Counted from the stretch's first letter, positions 14,453 to 22,960 are shown. The stretch is DNA of 48,200 nucleotides from Candidatus Harrisonbacteria bacterium CG10_big_fil_rev_8_21_14_0_10_49_15 (GCA_002773415.1 PFBD01000015.1:1-48200), one strand, 5' to 3'. Made by a program: numbers and translations. Notes: a model not told the origin generated them from the letters alone.

Positions 14453-15907
14453 ATGCTTGAAGATATTCGCGCTGAGCGACTCAAAAAAAAAGAACAACTG
14501 GAAACAGCCGGCCAAAATCCCTATCCGGCCACAGTCAACCGGACACACACATCTGCCGAACTTTTAGCGCAGTGGGATGAGCTTGAAGCTCAAAAAACAA
14601 CCGTCAGCGTTGTTGGCCGAGTTTTCGCTCGCCGAGGCCAAGGCGGCGTTATGTTCCTAGATCTCAAGGACGAGTCCGGCGGGATTCAGCTTGTCTTTAA
14701 GCAAGATACCGGGGAGCAGTTTGAGCTTTTGCGAGACACTCTGGACATTGGTGACTTTGTAGAGGCCACCGGCCAAGCTTTTGTAACCCAAAAAGGAGAA
14801 AAAAGCATTGAGGCTAGCAAGCTGCGCATCATTACCAAAAGCCTCCGCCCCATTCCATCCGAACACTACGGCGTCAAAGATATAGAAACCCGCCTGCGCC
14901 AACGCTACCTGGATCTTCTAATGAATCCGGAACTAAGACAGATGTTCCGCCAAAAAAGCATCTTCTGGCAAAAAACCAGAGATTTTTTAACAAACGAAGG
15001 ATTCCTAGAGGTCGAAACTCCAGTTTTAGAAAGCACTACCGGTGGCGCGGAAGCTCGTCCGTTTGCAACCCACCACAACGCATTAGATATTGAAATGTAT
15101 CTAAGAATCTCTCTTGAGCTTCCCCAGAAAAGACTCCTAGTCGGTGGTTTTGAAAAAACTTTTGAAATAGGCCGAGTCTTTAGAAACGAAGGTATGGATG
15201 CCGACCACCTCCAAGACTATACCCAGATGGAGTTTTACGCTGCCTATCACAACTACAACGACCTAATGAGAATATCTGAAAAACTCATCAAGGAAGTAAT
15301 CCAAGCTACCGTCGGCACCCTCAAAACAACCTACCAGGGAAACGAGATAGACTGGTCAGGGGAGTGGAAGACGATAGACTACTGCGATGAGTTTAAAAAA
15401 GAAACCGGTATTGACATCGCGGACTGCAACTTAGAACAACTTCAGGAAAAAGCAAAAGAGCTGGGGATAAAATTTGAGAAAAATGATGGAATGGGAAGGT
15501 TGATAGATTCAATCTACAAAAGAACCGTCCGCGCCAAAGTTATCCAGCCGGTATTTCTAATTCACCACCCTGTGATAATTTCCCCCCTCTCCAAAAGAGT
15601 TGAAAAAGAACCTCACAAAACAGAAAGAGTTCAGCTTCTTGCCGGTGGCAGTGAACTGACTAACGGCTTTTCCGAGCTAAATGACCCGATAGATCAACGA
15701 GAAAGATTTGAACAACAGGCAAAGCTTAGGGAAGAAGGGGATGATGAGGCTCAGATGATGGACGAAGATTTTGTTATCGCCCTAGAGCACGGTATGCCAC
15801 CGGCCGCCGGCTTTAGCTATTCCGAGCGACTCTTTGCCGTCCTTATGGATAAACCCATCCGCGAAACTGTATTCTTCCCAACTCTCCGACCCAAGCAAGG
15901 GGAGTAG
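14453..15907 (+). CDS. lysS: Lysyl-tRNA synthetase, class II
   Basis: 484 residues. It charges tRNA-Lys. An N-terminal OB-fold anticodon-binding domain (about 50-140, VVGRVFARRGQGGVMFLDL) is followed by the class II catalytic core, with motif 1 region VETPVLESTTGGAEARPF and motif 2 FRNEGMDADHLQDYTQMEF. Motif 3 is unusual: the common GxGxGxDR reads GFSYSERLFAVL, keeping the Arg but replacing the second and third Gly and the Asp. ELTNGFSELNDP is well conserved. An unusual feature is the compact anticodon-domain start. No Shine-Dalgarno site is seen; a repeat precedes the gene. Confidence 0.93.
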   Translation: MLEDIRAERLKKKEQLETAGQNPYPATVNRTHTSAELLAQWDELEAQKTTVSVVGRVFARRGQGGVMFLDLKDESGGIQLVFKQDTGEQFELLRDTLDIGDFVEATGQAFVTQKGEKSIEASKLRIITKSLRPIPSEHYGVKDIETRLRQRYLDLLMNPELRQMFRQKSIFWQKTRDFLTNEGFLEVETPVLESTTGGAEARPFATHHNALDIEMYLRISLELPQKRLLVGGFEKTFEIGRVFRNEGMDADHLQDYTQMEFYAAYHNYNDLMRISEKLIKEVIQATVGTLKTTYQGNEIDWSGEWKTIDYCDEFKKETGIDIADCNLEQLQEKAKELGIKFEKNDGMGRLIDSIYKRTVRAKVIQPVFLIHHPVIISPLSKRVEKEPHKTERVQLLAGGSELTNGFSELNDPIDQRERFEQQAKLREEGDDEAQMMDEDFVIALEHGMPPAAGFSYSERLFAVLMDKPIRETVFFPTLRPKQGE

Positions 15908-15920
15908 CCAAAAATCAACA

Positions 15921-15952
15921 CGGGGCGAGGATCCTTTCAGATCCTCGCCCCG
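15921..15952 (-). terminator. Terminator between lysS and the small minus-strand gene
   Basis: A perfect 13-bp stem (15921-15933 with 15940-15952), GC-rich, followed on the minus strand by a T-rich stretch. It can end both the small gene and lysS. Confidence 0.8.
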
Positions 15953-15970
15953 ATGCGCTGACGCCACGCA

Positions 15971-15992
15971 GTGAAGTAGCGAGCTACTTCAC
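15971..15992 (-). repeat. Hairpin at the small-gene stop codon
   Basis: GTGAAGTAGC pairs with GCTACTTCAC across 2 nt, and the stop codon of the small gene falls in it. It resembles the hairpin at the cca stop codon. Confidence 0.5.
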
Positions 15993-16148
15993 CGGGAACT
16001 TCGGCTGCGGGTTCCACGGGCCGTCCGAACCCCGTGGCCGCACCTTCTTGAATCGGTGCGCCACGATCGTCATCGGCGTCGGTCGACAGAAATAGAGCAC
16101 GAGCGCCAGAACTGCAAACGCCACCAGAACGGAAACAAGCTCTCCCAT
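15984..16148 (-). CDS. Small single-pass membrane protein with strong RBS
   Basis: 54 residues: a short N-terminus, one transmembrane helix (about 4-21, LVSVLVAFAVLALVLYFC), then a basic, Pro-rich cytoplasmic tail ending PQPKFPVK. No family is recognised. The ATG at 16148 is chosen because AAGGGAGG lies 7 nt upstream, one of the few clear Shine-Dalgarno sites in the window. A TTGACT (16231-16236) to TATTGT (16207-16212) pair with an 18-bp spacer is a good -35/-10 promoter, and a terminator follows. GC-rich codons differ from the neighbours. It belongs with the similar small cassettes at 23512, 33031 and 41629. Confidence 0.6.
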   Translation of the reverse strand: MGELVSVLVAFAVLALVLYFCRPTPMTIVAHRFKKVRPRGSDGPWNPQPKFPVK

Positions 16149-16263
16149 CACAGAACCTCCCTTGCGACAGTGACTGCCCCATGCAGCCACAGCCAAGTCA
16201 GTCTTCACAATACTACGCGCATCCAGCTTCAGTCAAATACAAAAATACGGTATCATGCAGAGT

Positions 16264-16776
16264 ATGAAAGTTCTTGTCTTCGGTACTTTTGACGGTCTCC
16301 ACGAAGGCCACCGCGCCATGCTTTGCCAAGCTCGTCTGATTGATCATCAGGGCAGCGACTCTACGCACTACGAACTACCTGCCTCGCCGGAGACAAGTCA
16401 AGGCGGGAGTACTAAGCACTATCTCGTTGTTGCCATAACCCCGGATCACCTGGCTCAAGAGCTCAAAGGCCATCAGCCCAGAAAATCCAGCGCCGAGCGC
16501 ATCCAGGCCCTTAAAGACGCCCGTCTAGCCGACGAAGTCATTCTCAGCGACTCGCAGTCGCACTCTTGGGCCATCCTAAAGCGCGTTAAGCCAAACATCA
16601 TCGCCCTAGGCTACGACCAGGACGACCTACGCCAATCCCTAGAAGCCCATTTAGAACAGGCGTATCCGGACATAGAAACAGAGGAGGGGTGGCAAACTAA
16701 CCAAAAAAAACCTACAATAGTAGTACTAGACCCATATCACCCAGAAACTTATAAATCCAGTCTACTAGCTGATTAG
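16264..16776 (+). CDS. Cytidylyltransferase-family nucleotidyltransferase (FAD-synthase-like)
   Basis: 170 residues. The nucleotidyltransferase motif FGTFDGLHEGHRAM (HxGH-type) is at residues 5-18, and the late motif KSSAERIQALKDARLADEVI is present. It resembles RibF-N/RibL-type FAD synthases and glycerol-3-phosphate cytidylyltransferases. A separate riboflavin kinase is encoded at 30075, so FAD synthase activity would complete the pair. About 24 extra residues (SDSTHYELPASPETSQGGST, about 29-50) lie between the first motif and the next strand, where relatives have a short loop. The ATG at 16264 lies exactly 7 nt after the -10 box TATCAT (16251-16256), so the mRNA should be leaderless. Confidence 0.78.
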   Translation: MKVLVFGTFDGLHEGHRAMLCQARLIDHQGSDSTHYELPASPETSQGGSTKHYLVVAITPDHLAQELKGHQPRKSSAERIQALKDARLADEVILSDSQSHSWAILKRVKPNIIALGYDQDDLRQSLEAHLEQAYPDIETEEGWQTNQKKPTIVVLDPYHPETYKSSLLAD

Positions 16777-16838
16777 CTTCCTAGGAACGTAGACCGCGAC
16801 CTAAACAGCTACTTCGCTAATAAGCTAAACAGCTAAAC
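16764..16838 (+). repeat. GCTGATTAGCTTC dispersed repeat, copy 1
   Basis: It contains CTAGCTGATTAGCTTCCTAGG, then GTAGACCGCGACCTAA, then CTAATAAGCTAAACAGCTAAACA. The first part supplies the last codons and stop of the nucleotidyltransferase, and its end lies directly before the serS ATG. Copies 2 and 3 are at 20722 and 36828. Confidence 0.75.
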
Positions 16839-16840
16839 AC

Positions 16841-18121
16841 ATGATCGACATCGAACTCCTACGCACAAATCCCGAGCTCTTTCGAGACTCTATGCGCGCG
16901 CGCAATTATGACCCGGCAAGCATAGACCAATTCCTAGCTATTGATGCGACCTGGCGCTCCCAAACGCAAGAGGTAGAAACAATGCGCGCCGAGCAAAAAA
17001 AGATTGGTGAAGCGCGCAAAATAGAAGAGGCAAAGGCCTTAAAGGAAAAGATCGCCGGCGCGCAAGGAAAACTACGAGAAGTAGAGCAAGAGCGAGACCA
17101 ACTGGTTCGCCTCATTCCAAACCTTCTGCACGCAAACGCCCCACGCGGCACCAGTGAAGAAGACAATATTATACTACGAACCATTAGCAAAAAGCCGAAG
17201 CTTGATTTTCCGGTTAAAGACCACCTTGAGCTGGGCACTAATCTAGGCATTATTGATACCGAACGCGCCGCTAAAGTATCCGGCAGTCGCTTTGGTTACC
17301 TGCTTGGTGGCGCCGCCCAACTTGAACTCGCCCTTATCCAGTTTGCGCTTAACACCCTGACAAACGAGAATCTGCTTAAAAAAATCGCAAAAAAAGCAAA
17401 GCTAACAGTACCCGCAAAACCATTCACTTTTGTCATACCACCAACGCTTATCAAAAGCGAAATGATGTCTGCTATGGGCTACACTGAGCGTGGCGGTGAT
17501 GAGATATATAAGCTGCAGGATGACGACCTCGTTTTGGTTGGCACAGCCGAACAAGCCCTGGGGCCAATGCACAGCGACGAGACACTTACCGTAGAGGAAC
17601 TTCCCCGCCGCTATCTCGGCTTCTCATCCAGCTTTCGGCGCGAAGCCGGCAGTCACGGCAAAGATACAAAAGGAATTCTACGCGTGCACCAGTTTGATAA
17701 GTTGGAAATGCTTTCCATTACCACAAAGGAAGAATCGGAAAATGAGCATAAACTCCTGCTCGCAATCCAAGAATACCTTATGCAATCCCTCGACCTCCAC
17801 TACCAAGTGCTAAACGTCTGCAGTGCGGATTTAGGTGACCCGGCGGCCGCTAAATTTGACATTGAGACCTGGATGCCCGGACAAAACAAATACCGAGAGA
17901 CCAGCTCCACCTCCAACACAACCGACTTTCAGTCTCGTCGCCTTGGTATCAAGTACCGCCAAGGACAAGAGACAAACTTCGCGCACCTAATTAACGGCAC
18001 CGCTTTTGCCATTGGCCGAACCCTCATCGCCATCATAGAGAACAACCAAACCAAACAGGGGACTGTTAACATCCCCAAGGCCCTGCAAAAGTACACCGGC
18101 TTCAAGGAAATCAAGAATTAA
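16841..18121 (+). CDS. serS: Seryl-tRNA synthetase
   Basis: 426 residues. It charges tRNA-Ser. The N-terminal long antiparallel coiled-coil arm (about 30-110) holds tRNA-Ser. The class II core shows motif 2 (YLGFSSSFRREAGS, then RVHQFDKLEM) and motif 3 (LINGTAFAIGRTLIAI), with the serine-binding ETSSTSNTTDFQSRR segment. Length and motifs are standard. There is no Shine-Dalgarno site, and the ATG follows directly on a dispersed intergenic repeat. Confidence 0.96.
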   Translation: MIDIELLRTNPELFRDSMRARNYDPASIDQFLAIDATWRSQTQEVETMRAEQKKIGEARKIEEAKALKEKIAGAQGKLREVEQERDQLVRLIPNLLHANAPRGTSEEDNIILRTISKKPKLDFPVKDHLELGTNLGIIDTERAAKVSGSRFGYLLGGAAQLELALIQFALNTLTNENLLKKIAKKAKLTVPAKPFTFVIPPTLIKSEMMSAMGYTERGGDEIYKLQDDDLVLVGTAEQALGPMHSDETLTVEELPRRYLGFSSSFRREAGSHGKDTKGILRVHQFDKLEMLSITTKEESENEHKLLLAIQEYLMQSLDLHYQVLNVCSADLGDPAAAKFDIETWMPGQNKYRETSSTSNTTDFQSRRLGIKYRQGQETNFAHLINGTAFAIGRTLIAIIENNQTKQGTVNIPKALQKYTGFKEIKN

Positions 18122-18330
18122 GGGGACATGACCCATTAATTTTCCCTTTACCTTTTTTTTGCAAAATTTTGAAACTCTGGGGATAAATTAGCCTATACAC
18201 GGCTAAAAATGCATGCTATTATAAGAAATATAGCTTTATATTTTCTTGCAAAAATATCAAAATTTAACGGCTCACACGCTCAAAAATAGGCACGTGAGCC
18301 GTTAAATCAGAATTAATCTACACCAAGCTA
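18122..18330 (+). other. Intergenic region serS-ddl
   Basis: It begins with a GGGGACATGACCC piece of the repeat also seen at 28461 and 29317, then a T-rich tract, then the hairpin at 18262-18307. The ddl promoter is not clear. Confidence 0.4.
18262..18307. terminator. Terminator hairpin (AACGGCTCACA family)
   Basis: ATTTAACGGCTCAC (18262-18275) pairs perfectly with GTGAGCCGTTAAAT (18294-18307). Third member of the family in this window. Confidence 0.75.
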
Positions 18331-20718
18331 GTGTCCAATCGCATCTTCAAAATCGGTCTGATCTGTGGCGGGCCCTCCAAGGAGCGGGGGATCTCGCTTA
18401 ACTCTGCCCGGTCAGTCATGGACCATCTGCAAAGTGAACGGATTGAGATAGTTCCATTCTACTTAGACGAAAAAAAGCGCGCCTACGAAATAAGTCCAGC
18501 CCAGCTCTACTCCAACACCCCCTCCGACTTTGATTTCAAGCTCGCCCAGTCGTCCAAGTCGCTGTCAAACCAAAAGTTCAAAGAAGCCCTCAGGGCTACC
18601 GACATCGTCTTTCCGACCATGCACGGGCCCTACGGTGAAGACGGCGGAATTCAACGCGCGTTGGAACGAAGCAACATTCCCTACGTCGGCTCAAGCTCTA
18701 CTGCCTGCAATCTTATTTTTGATAAGTTTGATTCAAATAAGTTCATCAGAGAGCATGGGTTTTTCGCTCCAGCCTCGGCCGTCTTAAAGATATATCATAA
18801 AGACCACAAGCAAATAATCGACCGCTTCTTCAAGGAGCACAAAATTAAGCGCGCGGTTGTAAAGCCGGCTAATGGCGGCTCCAGCATTGGGGTTTTTTCC
18901 GTGACCACTCCGCAAGAGGCACTAGCCAAGGCCGAACTTCTTTTTAGTAAGCGTATGGACACGCGCGTAGTCATTGAACCATTTGCCCAAGGCATAGAGT
19001 TCACGGCGATAATTCTGCAAAACAAGTTTGGCCTACCAGTCTGCGTCTTACCAACTGAAATAGAGACCGACTACACCGAGAACCAGATATTTGACTTCCG
19101 AAAAAAATATCTGCCCACCCGCCAAGTCACCTGGCACTGTCCGCCGCGCTTTTCCAATGATGTAATTGAACGTATCCAAGTCCAGGCCGAACAGCTCTTT
19201 CAGCTCTTTGGTATGGCCGACTTTGCCCGCTTTGACGGATGGGTGATGGACTCCGGTGATATCTGGTTCTCCGACTTTAACCCAATTAGCGGCATGGAGC
19301 AGAATAGCTTTTTATTCCAGCAAGCCAGTCGCATTGGCATGAGCCACAGCGACGTCCTTCGATACATCGTCCGCAACGCCTGCCACCGCCAAGGTATTGA
19401 ATTCCCTAGTTTCAAGTTTCTAGTTTCTAGTTTCCCCAAAAAGAACGTGCACGTTCTTTTTGGCGGCAACAACGCCGAGCGGCAGGTCTCTCTCATGAGC
19501 GGCACTAACGCCTGGCTTAAACTACGCCAATCTAAAAAGTATGACCCAAAACCATTTTTCCTAGACCTAGATAACAAAACTGTCTACTCACTCCCGTACG
19601 CCCTAGCCCTAAGCCACACCGCCGAAGAGATGAGCGAGAACTGCCGTAGCGCCCAAGCCGGAGAAAAGCGCCTGCACAACCTTGTTGAGAAGGTAAAGCT
19701 ACGCCTCGCTCTTAAGAAAGAAGAGGTGAGTGAACCCTTTTTCCTACCAAAAAAATACACGCTAACAGATTTTATTAAACAGGCTCCATTTGTTTTCATC
19801 GGCCTTCATGGCGGCATGGGTGAAAGCGGCACGATTCAAGCCATGCTAGAGTCCGCTCGCAAACCCTTTAACGGCTCCGGGGCAGATACATCAGCTATAT
19901 GCATAGACAAACAAAAAACCACTCTACAGATCGAAAAATACAACATCAAAAATGTAAGCGTAATTCCAGAGCTCGCCGTCCAGTCAGCCACACTGGCCAA
20001 ATTGAGTAATACAAAGAATGAGAAAAAACTACAACTGCTCTGGAACGAAACATGCGTAACTCTAAAGACACGTTCGCTCATCGCCAAACCGGCAGACGAC
20101 GGCTGTTCAGCCGGTGTTGCCCACCTTTATAGCGCTCAAGACCTAGCAACCTACGCGCGCCTAATTACATCAAAGGCAACTCAGATCCCCTCCAACACAT
20201 TTAAGAACCAAGTTCAGGAAATAGAATTGCCCTCAGAAACACCCAAAACAATACTTCTTCAGCAGTACATCGCGACAGACAGTTTGCGTGTTAAGGCAAA
20301 TCGCTTAAAATATACAAGAAGGAGCGGCTGGTTGGAAATCACCGTCGGCCTTCTTAACGGCAACGCCCTTAACCCAAGCATCACAATCGCGGAAGGGGAG
20401 GTGCTAAGCGTTGAAGAAAAATTCCAAGGAGGCACCGGTGTCAATCTCACACCGCCACCCGTAAGCGTGCTCCCGCCAGAGCTACTGCTGAAAATAAAAG
20501 CTGCGAGTACGGAAATATCTAAAAAACTTAACCTTAAGGGCTACGGCCGTATAGATGCCTTTGCTAATTGCAAAACAGGCGAACTCAAAATAATTGAGGT
20601 CAACACCCTGCCGGCTCTCACTCCCTCAACCGTGCTGTTTCACCAAGCCCTATCCGAACCAAAGCCAATCTACCCCGTTGAATTACTTGAGATGATAATA
20701 CAATCTTCCAACTATTAA
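18331..20718 (+). CDS. ddl: Double D-alanine--D-alanine ligase (two ATP-grasp modules)
   Basis: 795 residues made of two ligase modules. Module 1 (about 1-355) has FKIGLICGGPSKERGISL, MHGPYGEDGGIQRALE and a C-terminal metal-binding ARFDGW...FSDFNPISGM. Module 2 (about 369-795) has VHVLFGGNNAERQVSLMSG, GLHGGMGESGTIQAML, and GYGRIDAF...IIEVNTLPAL. Ddl joins two D-Ala for the peptidoglycan stem. Module 2 keeps the Glu-Val-Asn metal site, module 1 has Asp-Phe-Asn. The modules meet at residues 357-369, where the DNA is a CTAGTTTC-type intergenic repeat followed by a 28-bp palindrome (19436-19463), so the gene may have arisen by fusion across a former intergenic region. It is followed by alr and an ftsQ-like gene. 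The GTG start is uncertain. Confidence 0.88.
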   Translation: MSNRIFKIGLICGGPSKERGISLNSARSVMDHLQSERIEIVPFYLDEKKRAYEISPAQLYSNTPSDFDFKLAQSSKSLSNQKFKEALRATDIVFPTMHGPYGEDGGIQRALERSNIPYVGSSSTACNLIFDKFDSNKFIREHGFFAPASAVLKIYHKDHKQIIDRFFKEHKIKRAVVKPANGGSSIGVFSVTTPQEALAKAELLFSKRMDTRVVIEPFAQGIEFTAIILQNKFGLPVCVLPTEIETDYTENQIFDFRKKYLPTRQVTWHCPPRFSNDVIERIQVQAEQLFQLFGMADFARFDGWVMDSGDIWFSDFNPISGMEQNSFLFQQASRIGMSHSDVLRYIVRNACHRQGIEFPSFKFLVSSFPKKNVHVLFGGNNAERQVSLMSGTNAWLKLRQSKKYDPKPFFLDLDNKTVYSLPYALALSHTAEEMSENCRSAQAGEKRLHNLVEKVKLRLALKKEEVSEPFFLPKKYTLTDFIKQAPFVFIGLHGGMGESGTIQAMLESARKPFNGSGADTSAICIDKQKTTLQIEKYNIKNVSVIPELAVQSATLAKLSNTKNEKKLQLLWNETCVTLKTRSLIAKPADDGCSAGVAHLYSAQDLATYARLITSKATQIPSNTFKNQVQEIELPSETPKTILLQQYIATDSLRVKANRLKYTRRSGWLEITVGLLNGNALNPSITIAEGEVLSVEEKFQGGTGVNLTPPPVSVLPPELLLKIKAASTEISKKLNLKGYGRIDAFANCKTGELKIIEVNTLPALTPSTVLFHQALSEPKPIYPVELLEMIIQSSNY
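19405..19463 (+). repeat. Repeat and palindrome at the Ddl-Ddl junction
   Basis: CTAGTTTC-type units (19406-19434), the same wording as in the signal-peptide repeats, are followed by a perfect 28-bp palindrome centred between 19449 and 19450. Translated in frame as SFKFLVSSFPKK plus NVHVLFG. Confidence 0.65.
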
Positions 20719-20721
20719 TTA

Positions 20722-20829
20722 ACGAGCCTCTTAGCTGATTAGCTTCTTAGGACGGTAGCCGCGGCCAAAACCCTAATAAGCCTGCCTACCGGCAGGCAGG
20801 CTAAACAGCTAATAAGCTAAACAGCTAAC
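20722..20829 (+). repeat. GCTGATTAGCTTC dispersed repeat, copy 2
   Basis: TTAGCTGATTAGCTTCTTAGG, then GGTAGCCGCGGCC, then the palindrome CCTGCCTACCGGCAGGCAGG (20781-20800), then CTAATAAGCTAAACAGCTAAC ending at the alr ATG. It therefore nests a second repeat family. Confidence 0.75.
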
Positions 20830-22026
20830 ATGCAATACAAAACATGGGTCTCAATAAACCGAAAAGCAATAACGCACAACGCCAAAGTGCTCCGCAGTCA
20901 TATCCAGAAGAAAACCCAACTCTGGGCCGTTATCAAGTCCAACGCCTATGGCCACGGCCTCTGGCACATGGCCGAAGCACTTGATGAAATTGGAGTTGAC
21001 CCCGTTAGAGGTCGCGCTCGTGCCAAAGGCACGAGTCCGCAGGACCGCGGCGCGGCTACCTCTAACGGGGTTGACGGCTACTGTGTTGATAGTGTTATTG
21101 AGGGCGCTAAACTACGCCTCGGCGGTATTAGTAAACCAATCTTAGTGCTTGGCCCAACCTTCCCTAATCTTTTAGCCGATGCGGCTGCACACAACATCAC
21201 CTTGTCCATCTCCACAATGGAAGCACTCCAAGAGCTTACTAAAACCATCAAAGACCCGGCTGTCCGCCCCTCTTTTCATCTAAAGGTAGACACCGGCATG
21301 AACCGACAGGGCTTTTATCTAAAAGACTTGCCTCGCACCTTAGCCTACATCAAAAAACACAAACTCCCCATAACCGGCATCTTTTCGCACTTCGCCGCCG
21401 CCAAAGACATAAACTACCCCACCTTCAGCGAGCAACAAAATAAACAATTTCTCAGCGCCATCGCCTTAGCCAAGCGCGCCGGCTTTACTAATCTGACTAA
21501 GCACCTTGCCGCCACCGCCGGTACCATACTTAGCTCAAAGTATCACTACGACGCGGTCCGCTGTGGCATTGGCCTGTACGGTATCTATCCATCCAACGAG
21601 CTGGAAGCCCAACTAAAACGCGAGTTTCCGTTCCAACCGGCCCTAAGCTGGTACGCCCGCATCAGCGAAGTAAAACATGCACCGGCTGGCGACTTCATTG
21701 GCTACGACTTCACAGAGCGCCTCGCCAAAAAAACTCAAATAGCTATCGTTCCGATAGGCTACTGGCACGGACTATCGTGGTCACTCTCCGGTCAAGGAAC
21801 TGTTCTCGCCGGCGGCAAGCGCTGTAAAATACTCGGGCGCGTCTCCATGGATCTTATCGCCATCGACACCACTGGCAGTAAAACAAAAGTCGGCGACCCG
21901 GTCGTTCTCATCGGCACTCAAGGAAAAGAAACTATCACCGCCCGCGAGCTAGCCCGCCTCACAAACACCACTCCATACGAAATAGTCACTCGCATCAATC
22001 CGCTCATCCACCGAACAATTAGCTAA
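20830..22026 (+). CDS. alr: Alanine racemase with in-frame palindromic insert
   Basis: 398 residues. It supplies D-Ala for the Ddl encoded just upstream. The PLP lysine lies in AVIKSNAYGHGLWHMAEAL (about residue 37). The phosphate-binding and catalytic Tyr region reads CGIGLYGIYPSNE, and the C-terminal beta domain has GRVSMDLIAIDTT. Residues 58-82 (PVRGRARAKGTSPQDRGAAT and five more) are absent from normal racemases. They are encoded by a 75-bp element (21001-21075) with 14-bp inverted ends and a GTTGAC direct repeat on both sides. It falls in a surface loop between the Lys helix and the next strand, so the enzyme may still work. Confidence 0.92.
   Translation: MQYKTWVSINRKAITHNAKVLRSHIQKKTQLWAVIKSNAYGHGLWHMAEALDEIGVDPVRGRARAKGTSPQDRGAATSNGVDGYCVDSVIEGAKLRLGGISKPILVLGPTFPNLLADAAAHNITLSISTMEALQELTKTIKDPAVRPSFHLKVDTGMNRQGFYLKDLPRTLAYIKKHKLPITGIFSHFAAAKDINYPTFSEQQNKQFLSAIALAKRAGFTNLTKHLAATAGTILSSKYHYDAVRCGIGLYGIYPSNELEAQLKREFPFQPALSWYARISEVKHAPAGDFIGYDFTERLAKKTQIAIVPIGYWHGLSWSLSGQGTVLAGGKRCKILGRVSMDLIAIDTTGSKTKVGDPVVLIGTQGKETITARELARLTNTTPYEIVTRINPLIHRTIS
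20995..21075 (+). repeat. 75-bp palindromic element inserted in alr
   Basis: Inverted arms ACCCCGTTAGAGGT (20999-21012) and ACCTCTAACGGGGT (21058-21071), an inner hairpin TCGTGCC-AAA-GGCACGA (21018-21034), and flanking GTTGAC copies at 20995-21000 and 21070-21075. Its length is a multiple of 3 and it has no stop in the coding frame. Confidence 0.8.
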
Positions 22027-22034
22027 GCGCTTGA

Positions 22035-22892
22035 ATGAAGCAAAAGAAAAAACTTCCAAAGACAAGGTTCATCGGGCGCGACCACAGCCAAGCTCGCCTG
22101 CATCGCCAAAAACAGTGGCGTCGAGTCCGCTGGTACGCCCTAGGTGGCGGTGTTTTTCTAATCCTTGTGGGCATTCTTTATGTACTAATATACTCATCTA
22201 TTTTCCAGATCCAATCAATTCAAATAGAAAGCCCGTCTCAAATAGACAGCGCCAAGTTGCTAACTAAACTCCGGCAACAAGTTCAACAAACAAAGTTAGG
22301 AGCTCTACTGGGAAGCGACCACTACTTTAGCTGGTGGACCAATAGACAACACTACCAATTGCCGAGCTTCGTAACCATCACCGTCACTAAAAAACTCCGC
22401 GCTAGAGAAGTTTTAGTTAAAGCTGTACCCAGAGCAAAATTCGGCTCCTGGTGCCAGGAAACAAATCTACCAGAGTTGGAGAAACCGCAAGAAGACTGCT
22501 ACTGGATAGACCAAGCCGGACTGGTGTTCGAAAATGGACCAATCCTAGAGGGGCAGATGATCCCCGCCATTTACGAAAATAGTAGCAGTAGCCCAAAGAT
22601 AGCAATCGGAGAGCCAATCCTAGAAGAAGATGCCTTTACCATAATTAGATCCATCATCCCAATCATCCGCGCGCTTAACATCAGCGCCACAAAGATAATT
22701 TTTGATCGCGCCGCTAGCGAACTCCACGTCCAGACCAACGCCGGTGCGACCTTACTTTTCAGTACCCGTTTTGATCCGGAAAACACCGCCTTGCCGGCAC
22801 TCATTCGTATTCAAAAAAACCCCGGCCTCAAAAACCTGGAGTACGTAAACCTGACCGTGGAAAATAGGGCATTTTATAAGGTCTCCGAATAA
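22035..22892 (+). CDS. ftsQ: FtsQ/DivIB-like cell division protein
   Basis: 285 residues: a basic cytoplasmic N-terminus (1-37), one transmembrane helix (about 38-58, LGGGVFLILVGILYVLIYSS), then a POTRA-like domain beginning FQIQSIQIESPSQID, and a beta domain with CYWIDQAGLVFENGP. That order is the FtsQ/DivIB layout, where the protein links early and late divisome parts at the septum. Its place after ddl and alr fits the usual murC-ddl-ftsQ order of the division and cell wall cluster. The sequence is divergent, so the name rests on architecture and position. It begins 8 nt after alr and is probably in the same transcript. Confidence 0.75.
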   Translation: MKQKKKLPKTRFIGRDHSQARLHRQKQWRRVRWYALGGGVFLILVGILYVLIYSSIFQIQSIQIESPSQIDSAKLLTKLRQQVQQTKLGALLGSDHYFSWWTNRQHYQLPSFVTITVTKKLRAREVLVKAVPRAKFGSWCQETNLPELEKPQEDCYWIDQAGLVFENGPILEGQMIPAIYENSSSSPKIAIGEPILEEDAFTIIRSIIPIIRALNISATKIIFDRAASELHVQTNAGATLLFSTRFDPENTALPALIRIQKNPGLKNLEYVNLTVENRAFYKVSE

Positions 22893-22960
22893 CGAATTAA
22901 GACAACGAATCATCGAATCAGATTCGCGGATTCGTTAAAAATTCGACATTCGCAAACACC
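22886..22960 (+). repeat. ATTCG-rich dispersed repeat, second copy
   Basis: CGAATAACGAATTAAG, CGAATCATCGAATCAG and CGACATTCGCAAACACC, ending directly before an ATG as at 14341-14452. Confidence 0.6.
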
